NCBI RefSeq assembly: GCF_003664325.1
Contig: NZ_RCDA01000001.1
Location: forward strand, 620,001-684,000
Direction: 5' to 3'
DNA length: 64,000 bases
Source of the DNA: Alkalispirillum mobile
GTDB lineage: Bacteria; Pseudomonadota; Gammaproteobacteria; Nitrococcales; Halorhodospiraceae
This document shows, one piece after another, positions 58,756-64,000 of the stretch; the stretch's first letter is position 1; each line of letters starts with the position of its first letter. The position numbers and the translations under genes are program-made. The notes below the pieces were generated by a model. The model saw nothing but the letters and a program-made list of their open reading frames with translations, was not told the origin of the DNA and ran no database searches.

Positions 58756-60285
58756 TCAGGCGTGTTCCAGCGTGATCGGATCCACCACCAGGCGGTTACG
58801 GCCCTGTTTCTTGGCAACATAGAGGGCCTCGTCGGCGGCGGCCACCAACGCCTCCGTGTCCCGGAAGGGCTGGGTGCCCTCCTGCACCGCCAATCCGGCC
58901 GAGGCGGTGACGCGCAGCGCCGGTGCCTCCTTGACCTCCATGTCCGCGCAACGGAGCTGTTCGAGGACCCGGCGAACCGCGCCCTGCGCATCCTGCCAAT
59001 GCACGCCGGGCAACAGCAACACGAACTCCTCTCCACCGTAACGGGCGATCAGGTCCTCACCCCGCAATGCATCGCGCAGCACCGCGCTGGCCTGGCGCAG
59101 GACCCGGTCGCCGGCCAAGTGGCCGTAGTCGTCGTTGACCTGCTTGAAATGATCAAGGTCGAGCAGGACGAGGGTCAACGGCCAGTGCCCGGCGGCCGCG
59201 ACCCGAAACTCCTCTTCCAGTCGGTTGAAGAAGTGCTCGCGGTTGAACAGACCGGTCAGCGGATCGCGGCGCGTGCGCTCCTCCAGCTCGCGGACCTGCT
59301 GCTCCGAGGCGCGGACCTGCTCGTTGGCTTGCGCCACCTCGCTGACCATCCGCAGGTTATGCAGGATGAGTGCTTCCCGGGCCTGATCCAGCACCCCGGC
59401 CGTCGCTGCGGGGTGGTCCAACGCGATCTCGAACATCCCGGCCAGCTCCGGCTCGGCCTCGCCAACCGCATCCAGCAGCTCCTGTACCTGCTCGGGCGAC
59501 CAGCCCAACGCCGCCCCCACCTGTTCCGCAGCGTAGGCCGCGGACCGGGCGGGGTCACCGTCCATCCAGACGTCCGCGATGATTCCAGAGAGCGCCACCG
59601 CGGCCTGCAGCCTTTGCTGGGGATCCTCGGGCGCCACACGGTCGCCAGGCTTCACGCGATGGCTGTCCCGTATCGCCTGTGCCAGGTATTCGGGCAAACG
59701 CCAGCGGGCCATCAACCAGGCACCGACATCAGCGTGGTCGGCGTCCAGCCACGCCCTTTCCGCCGCAACGAGGTGGTCGTGGGTCTCTGCCTTACCGGCC
59801 AGCGTCTGGTACTCGTCGCCCAACGCCACGTCCAGGGCCAGGATGCCGACGTCTTGAAGCAGCCCGGCCAGCATCAGGTCCTCGTCAAGCAAGCTACGGT
59901 GACGACGCCCAATCTCGCGGGCCGCGGCCGCGGCCAGCAGAGAACGCCGCCAGAACCGCTGGTAACCATAACCACCGGCAGCGGAGCTCTGGTGCAGGGC
60001 GGGGATCAGGGTGAAGCTCAGTGCCAGGGTGACCGCTGCGTTCATGCCCATGGTCACCAGGGCCTGGCGGATGTTGGTGATCTCGCGCCTGCGGGCATAG
60101 AAGGGGGAGTTGGCGACTTTGAGGAAGCGGACGCTCAGCGCCGGGTCTTTGCTGATGGCCTGGGCCAGTTCCGTGGTGCTGACCTCGGGCTGATGGCCCA
60201 ACTCCACTACCCGCATTGCTGCGGCCGGCAGACTGGGCAGGCCGGGCGCGAGTTCCAGGCGTCTCGCCAGCCGTGCGTCAAGCAT
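58756..60285 (-). CDS. HDOD-GGDEF signalling protein
   Basis: 509 residues. An N-terminal HDOD domain (about 12-215, with LPSLPAAAMRVVELG and a degenerate HD region) is joined by a helical linker to a GGDEF domain with the active site variant GGEEF at 417-421 and a product-inhibition RxxD (RGED, 408-411). It is a likely diguanylate cyclase with an unknown HDOD input, and no membrane segment. Its ribosome-binding site lies in the loop of a small hairpin just before the ATG. Confidence 0.93.
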   Translation of the reverse strand: MLDARLARRLELAPGLPSLPAAAMRVVELGHQPEVSTTELAQAISKDPALSVRFLKVANSPFYARRREITNIRQALVTMGMNAAVTLALSFTLIPALHQSSAAGGYGYQRFWRRSLLAAAAAREIGRRHRSLLDEDLMLAGLLQDVGILALDVALGDEYQTLAGKAETHDHLVAAERAWLDADHADVGAWLMARWRLPEYLAQAIRDSHRVKPGDRVAPEDPQQRLQAAVALSGIIADVWMDGDPARSAAYAAEQVGAALGWSPEQVQELLDAVGEAEPELAGMFEIALDHPAATAGVLDQAREALILHNLRMVSEVAQANEQVRASEQQVRELEERTRRDPLTGLFNREHFFNRLEEEFRVAAAGHWPLTLVLLDLDHFKQVNDDYGHLAGDRVLRQASAVLRDALRGEDLIARYGGEEFVLLLPGVHWQDAQGAVRRVLEQLRCADMEVKEAPALRVTASAGLAVQEGTQPFRDTEALVAAADEALYVAKKQGRNRLVVDPITLEHA

Positions 60286-60306
60286 CCACTACCCTCCCCC
60301 TAGTGG
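60286..60306 (-). promoter_or_regulatory. Ribosome-binding site in a hairpin loop before the HDOD-GGDEF gene
   Basis: CCACTA and TAGTGG (6-base arms, 60301-60306 and 60286-60291) flank a nine-base G-rich loop GGGGGAGGG that is the only ribosome-binding site, with the ATG directly following the second arm. Folding could expose or block ribosome access. Confidence 0.45.
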
Positions 60307-60363
60307 ACCGGTCCGGCACCTGCGGCGGGCACGCCCCACTTTAACGATGGGATCGGGGCACGC

Positions 60364-60609
60364 TCAGCGCACCTTCCGCGGGCCATCATCGGCACTGGGT
60401 GTGCCTTTGTTCTCCGGCTGCTCGTCTCCCGCCTCGGCCTGCTGTTGGTCACGCTTGTCACCAGGCAGGGGCTCCTCATCGAGCAGCGGCTGATAGGCCG
60501 GACTGTCCAAGTCGTCGTACTGGCCGGAATCCACGGCCCAGAAAAAGGCCCAGATGGCGATGATCATGAAGATGATCCCAACCGGGATCGAGAAAAAGAT
60601 CACACTCAT
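60364..60609 (-). CDS. ccoS: cbb3-type cytochrome oxidase assembly protein CcoS
   Basis: 81 residues from the ATG at 60607-60609, which overlaps the ccoI stop as ATGA. A short protein with one membrane helix (about 3-24) and the family FWAVDSGQYDDLDSPAYQPLLDEE segment, followed by a charged tail that is longer than usual. CcoS (FixS) is needed for cofactor insertion into cbb3 oxidase. It is the last gene of ccoG-H-I-S. Confidence 0.94.
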   Translation of the reverse strand: MSVIFFSIPVGIIFMIIAIWAFFWAVDSGQYDDLDSPAYQPLLDEEPLPGDKRDQQQAEAGDEQPENKGTPSADDGPRKVR

Positions 60610-63089
60610 GCTTCGGACCCACCAGGCACAGGCTGAGACGAGATCTTCCCACGGTCGAGCGGAACGGGGCAACTGCTGAGATTCCGCTGGCCCCGGCTCA
60701 GGCGGCTGGCGTTAAGGATAACCAGAATGGAGCTCCCGGCCATGCCGAGGGCGGCCATCCACGGGGTCAGAATGCCGACAGCCGCCAGCGGGAGGGCTGA
60801 AAAGTTGTAGCACGCCGACAGGGTCAGGTTCTGGATCATGATCCGCCGGCTCTGTCGGGCCCAGTGGAAGCCGCGCTCCACCGGGGCAAGCCGATCGCCC
60901 AGCAGCACCATATCGGCCGTGGTCTGCGCCAGCGTCGTGCCGCTGTTCATGGCAATGGCCACATCGGCGCCCGCTAGCACCGGCGCATCATTCAACCCAT
61001 CGCCAACCATGGCCACCTTGCTGCCATCCGCTTGCAGCTCGCGGATGCGCGCCAGTTTATCCTCCGGCCGCATCCGGGCCCGCCACTCGCTGATCCCGAG
61101 GCTCCGGGCGACTGCCTTCACCACGGCCGGGTGGTCGCCGCTGGCCAGTTCTACCTGCAACCCTCGCGCCTTCAGCGCTGCCACCAACTCCGCCGCATCC
61201 TCCCTCGGGCTGTCCACCAGGTGGAAGCGTGCCAACGGCTGACCTTCCCGCGCCAGCACGACCCAGCTCCCCTGACTGCTGCCCTCGCCTTCGCGCCCCG
61301 CCTCTGCGCAAGCAAACCGGGGCAGGCCAATCCGGTATTCCACGCCGTCCAGGCGACCACGCACCCCATCGCCGCGCACCGCTTCCACGTCCTCGAACGC
61401 AAGGCCCTGTCCAAGGCCATCAAACGCCCGAGCGATGGGGTGCTCGGAGTGGCGCTCCAGTGCACCGGCCAGTTCCAGCACCGTCGACTTGTGCACACCC
61501 GGCTCGTCGACAAGGACCTCGACCTGGTCCAGGCGGAGCGCCCCCTGCGTCAACGTGCCGGTCTTGTCGAAGACCACATGCGAGACCTTGGTCATGGTCT
61601 CCAGGGCATCCCGCTGCGTGATCAGCAGCCCGGCGCGCGCCAGGCGGTTCGTACCACCGGCGATGGCCATCGGGGTCGCCATGGCCAGGGCGCAGGGGCA
61701 GGTCGCGGCCAGGCAGGCCATGAGCACCGGGAAGGCTTGCACTGGGTCGTGTTGCCACCACCAGGCGAAGACGCCGGCGGCAGCGACCAGCACCACGGAA
61801 ATGAACCGGGCGGCCACCCAATTCGCCACCCGGGCCAGCCGTGGCCGATCCGCCTGGGCCCGGGCCAACAGCCGCGAGATTGAGGAGAGGACCGTATCCT
61901 GACCGAGGGCATGGACGCGCAGGCGGAACACACCCGAGGTGTTGAGGCTGCCCCCGATAACCCGCTCACCCTGGGAGCGCAGCTGCGGCAACGACTCACC
62001 GGTCAGCAGGGATTCATCGAGATTGCCCTCCCCCCAGATCAGCTCGCCGTCCGCGGGCACCGTCTCACCGGGACGAACCAGGACGATATCTCCGGCCTCC
62101 AGCTGCGAGACGGGGACCAGTTCCTCGCCCTGCTCGGTGACCCGGGTGGCGTTACTGGGGATCAAGCGCGCCAGCGCATCAGTGGTCTCGTTGGCCTTGT
62201 GCCGCGCTGCCATCTCGGCGAAGCGGGCGATGCCGAGGAAGAAGATGAACATGACCACCGAGTCAAAGTAGACCTTTGGCCCGTCGGTCAGGGTCCACCA
62301 GACACTGGCACTGTAGGTCAGACCGATGGCCAGGCTGACCGGGACATCCATACCCACGGTACGCGCCCGGATATCGCGCCAGGCGCCGATGAAGAACGGG
62401 GCACCGGAGTACAGCAGCACCGGGGTGGCCACCAGCATGCTTATCAGTCGCAGAAATTGTTCATGCACTGAATCCATGCCGTAATGGGCGCCCATGTACA
62501 GGCCGATGCCCATCATCATGACCTGCATCATCCCCAGCCCGGAGACGATAAGCCGGCGGAGCGCCTTGCGCCGCTCCTGCTGAGCCATGGATTGCACCTT
62601 ATCGGCGCGCAGGGGATGGGCCCGGTACCCCAATCGGGCCATTTCGCGCAGCAGGTAGGACAGCGGTGCCCGGGCCTGGTCCCAGCGGATGACCGCCCGC
62701 CCGGTGGCTGCATTGACACGCACATCCAGCACACCGTCCACTTGGCCGAGGAGGTGTTCGATCAGCCAGCCACAGGCCGCACAATAAAGGTTCTCGACGA
62801 GAAAGGAGCCCTCGCGTGGCCCGTCCCCGACCTGCACGAAATCGCTCTGGATCTCGTCCCGGTCGTAAGCCGACCACTGGTCAGGGCTGGCGGCGACCGC
62901 CTCGTCATCGGGCCGCCCACCCGCGCTGGTGCGGACCTGGTAGAACTTTTCGAGCCCGCTGCCCAGGATCATGTTGGCCACGGCGTGGCACCCGGTGCAG
63001 CAAACCGGCTGCTCCTCTCCCTGAACGGTGACCGTGCGATCCTCCCCCGGCGGGACCACTTCACCGCAGTGGAAGCACTTTTCCGTCAC
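60606..63089 (-). CDS. ccoI: Copper-translocating P-type ATPase CcoI
   Basis: 827 residues with a GTG start (63087-63089) two bases after the ccoH stop. N-terminal cysteine cluster CFHCG and CCTGC (5-34), a heavy-metal-associated domain with CAACG (103-107), P1B-ATPase helices, TGES (363-366), the metal channel CPC at 464-466, DKTGT at 508-512 and GDGLNDAP. CcoI (FixI) supplies copper to cbb3 oxidase. Copper tolerance ATPases lack the N-terminal cluster and the ccoH/ccoS neighbours. Confidence 0.96.
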   Translation of the reverse strand: MTEKCFHCGEVVPPGEDRTVTVQGEEQPVCCTGCHAVANMILGSGLEKFYQVRTSAGGRPDDEAVAASPDQWSAYDRDEIQSDFVQVGDGPREGSFLVENLYCAACGWLIEHLLGQVDGVLDVRVNAATGRAVIRWDQARAPLSYLLREMARLGYRAHPLRADKVQSMAQQERRKALRRLIVSGLGMMQVMMMGIGLYMGAHYGMDSVHEQFLRLISMLVATPVLLYSGAPFFIGAWRDIRARTVGMDVPVSLAIGLTYSASVWWTLTDGPKVYFDSVVMFIFFLGIARFAEMAARHKANETTDALARLIPSNATRVTEQGEELVPVSQLEAGDIVLVRPGETVPADGELIWGEGNLDESLLTGESLPQLRSQGERVIGGSLNTSGVFRLRVHALGQDTVLSSISRLLARAQADRPRLARVANWVAARFISVVLVAAAGVFAWWWQHDPVQAFPVLMACLAATCPCALAMATPMAIAGGTNRLARAGLLITQRDALETMTKVSHVVFDKTGTLTQGALRLDQVEVLVDEPGVHKSTVLELAGALERHSEHPIARAFDGLGQGLAFEDVEAVRGDGVRGRLDGVEYRIGLPRFACAEAGREGEGSSQGSWVVLAREGQPLARFHLVDSPREDAAELVAALKARGLQVELASGDHPAVVKAVARSLGISEWRARMRPEDKLARIRELQADGSKVAMVGDGLNDAPVLAGADVAIAMNSGTTLAQTTADMVLLGDRLAPVERGFHWARQSRRIMIQNLTLSACYNFSALPLAAVGILTPWMAALGMAGSSILVILNASRLSRGQRNLSSCPVPLDRGKISSQPVPGGSEA

Positions 63090-63091
63090 AC

Positions 63092-63649
63092 TCAGTACTC
63101 CAGGTCAGCAGCGCGCTGCACGTTGGGAATCATATCCCGTCGCGGCTCCATCTCGGCGTGCATTTGCGTGGCATCGAGTTCGCCCGTGATCCGCCAGCCG
63201 GCATCTACCGGTTCCAGATGGAGGTAGCGCCGGTTGGGTACAGCGCGCACCTGGCCGCGGTAGACCCCGTCCGAGCCGAGCTCGAGTTCGGCCGTCACGT
63301 CGTCGGCGCCCGTGCGCGGCTCGAGGGTCAGGTTAAGGCGGTCGGGGCGCGCCTCACCGTTTTTCCCCTGAAGCACCAGTTGCAGCTCACCGCCTTCGCG
63401 GGGCACCTGAACCCGCGCACTCAGCCCCATTTCGTAAGCGACCAGCTCGCGCTCGAAGTTGCGGTAAGTGGCCCGGCCGGTGTCGTAGTGATCGTCGATC
63501 ACCAGCGGGTCCTGGTTGGTGACGGCCGTGTACACCAGCCCGAGCCCCATAGGTACCACCAGGATCGGTGGCGCGAACACGAACCAGCACCAGAACTCCT
63601 TGTACCAGGGCTTGGACTGCGCCTCGTCCGGTTTGCGATTGGTCGTCAT
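63092..63649 (-). CDS. ccoH: cbb3 oxidase maturation protein CcoH (FixH)
   Basis: 185 residues with one N-terminal membrane helix (about 20-44; WCWFVFAPPILVVPMGLGL) and a periplasmic beta-rich domain containing DHYDTGRATYRNFERE, typical of FixH. It acts with CcoI in cbb3 oxidase assembly. The order ccoG-ccoH-ccoI-ccoS agrees with most proteobacteria. Confidence 0.93.
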   Translation of the reverse strand: MTTNRKPDEAQSKPWYKEFWCWFVFAPPILVVPMGLGLVYTAVTNQDPLVIDDHYDTGRATYRNFERELVAYEMGLSARVQVPREGGELQLVLQGKNGEARPDRLNLTLEPRTGADDVTAELELGSDGVYRGQVRAVPNRRYLHLEPVDAGWRITGELDATQMHAEMEPRRDMIPNVQRAADLEY

Positions 63650-63667
63650 GCTGGCTGTTGCCTCCGG

Positions 63668-64000
63668 TTACTGCGCCGGGCCGTGGAAACGGCTCCTGGT
63701 GGTTGTGGTGACGCTTTCATCGTCGGTGCGCGTGATGGTGAAGTATACATCAGAGGTACGGCCCTCCAGATGCTCGATATTCACCGTCACGGAGGCGATA
63801 ACATCCGCTACACCGCCAGGTTGCACCGTGACTGTCTCCGGACGGAGGGAGAGTTCCATGTTCTCCAGACCGGCCACCTCAACCTCGAACTGCCTGGGCT
63901 CGCTGTCCTTGTTGAGCACTTTCAGCGTGTACACGTTTTCTATGTCGCCGAAACCGGACTCGCGGAACATGGGGTTGCGCTCGGGCAGCACGTCCAGGCC
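63668..64000 (-). CDS. ccoG: Cytochrome oxidase accessory protein CcoG (RdxA/FixG), C-terminal part
   Basis: The last 110 residues, continuing beyond the window in frame. It begins GLDVLPERNPMFRESG, then ENVYTLKVLNKD and ends in an immunoglobulin-like domain, the known C-terminus of CcoG. The membrane helices and the two ferredoxin-type iron-sulfur motifs lie outside. The protein is a cupric reductase or electron-transfer factor of the cbb3 assembly pathway. Confidence 0.9.
   Translation of the reverse strand, partial: GLDVLPERNPMFRESGFGDIENVYTLKVLNKDSEPRQFEVEVAGLENMELSLRPETVTVQPGGVADVIASVTVNIEHLEGRTSDVYFTITRTDDESVTTTTRSRFHGPAQ

Noticed and set aside
56737-60303. A 1188-codon plus-strand frame through ppx, sixA and the HDOD-GGDEF gene
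   Set aside because: It runs antisense to three well-supported genes and has no recognisable domain; a shadow of GC-rich coding.

Overview
The window is a dense, GC-rich bacterial chromosome segment. It carries about 60 protein genes, no RNA genes, no insertion sequences and no CRISPR array. Gene content (lipid A, BamA, RpoS, TolQ/ExbB-type and cbb3-oxidase assembly genes) and gene order place it in the Gammaproteobacteria. The high GC, the frequent GTG/TTG starts and the surE-pcm-yqaA-nlpD-rpoS order suggest an Ectothiorhodospiraceae-like (haloalkaliphilic, Alkalilimnicola/Halorhodospira-type) organism. That last placement is an inference, not a proven identification.

Layout. 1-7583: end of an HD-GYP gene, a membrane zinc peptidase, then a minus-strand run alaC-hom-thrC-RpfE-like-recJ. 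7781-8155: a small Mth938-family gene converging on rpoS. 8234-12323 (minus): surE-pcm-yqaA-nlpD-rpoS. 12410-17466: about 5 kb of signalling genes (Smr protein, PAS-GGDEF cyclase, FixJ-type regulator, PAS/GAF histidine kinase, unusual Cys-rich LuxR-type regulator) lying between surE and truD, which are neighbours in E. coli. 17567-26481 (minus): accA, tilS, pyrG, kdsA, eno, ftsB, ispD, ispF, truD. 26570-29506: a PilZ gene and an exbB-exbD-exbD-tonB operon with a probable Fur box. 29624-46670 (minus): rpsB-tsf-pyrH-frr-uppS-cdsA-dxr-rseP-bamA-skp-fabZ-lpxA-lpxB-rnhB-dnaE, the classical cluster but without lpxD. 46916-53791 (plus): map-glnD-dapC-dapD-dapE, with a large nested palindrome between dapD and dapE. 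53802-64000: DedA protein, ppk facing ppx-sixA and an HDOD-GGDEF protein, then the cbb3 oxidase maturation genes ccoG(partial)-ccoH-ccoI-ccoS.

How the genes work together. Most of the window is housekeeping: envelope assembly (LpxA/B, KdsA, FabZ, CdsA, UppS, BamA, Skp, RseP, FtsB, NlpD), isoprenoid precursors (Dxr, IspD, IspF), translation (RpsB, EF-Ts, Frr, Map, TilS, TruD), nucleotides (PyrG, PyrH), lysine/diaminopimelate and threonine/alanine synthesis, and nitrogen sensing (GlnD). Regulatory layers stand out: four cyclic-di-GMP-related proteins (HD-GYP, PAS-GGDEF, PilZ, HDOD-GGDEF), a kinase flanked by two regulators, RpoS, polyphosphate metabolism and SixA.

The most interesting non-routine signals are: the dapD-dapE palindromic element; the Cys-rich pseudo-receiver regulator whose predicted start lies on a G9 tract; a four-cysteine insertion in threonine synthase; the Asp-to-Asn change in one of two ExbD subunits; the missing lpxD; and a Fur-like box inside the exbB promoter.
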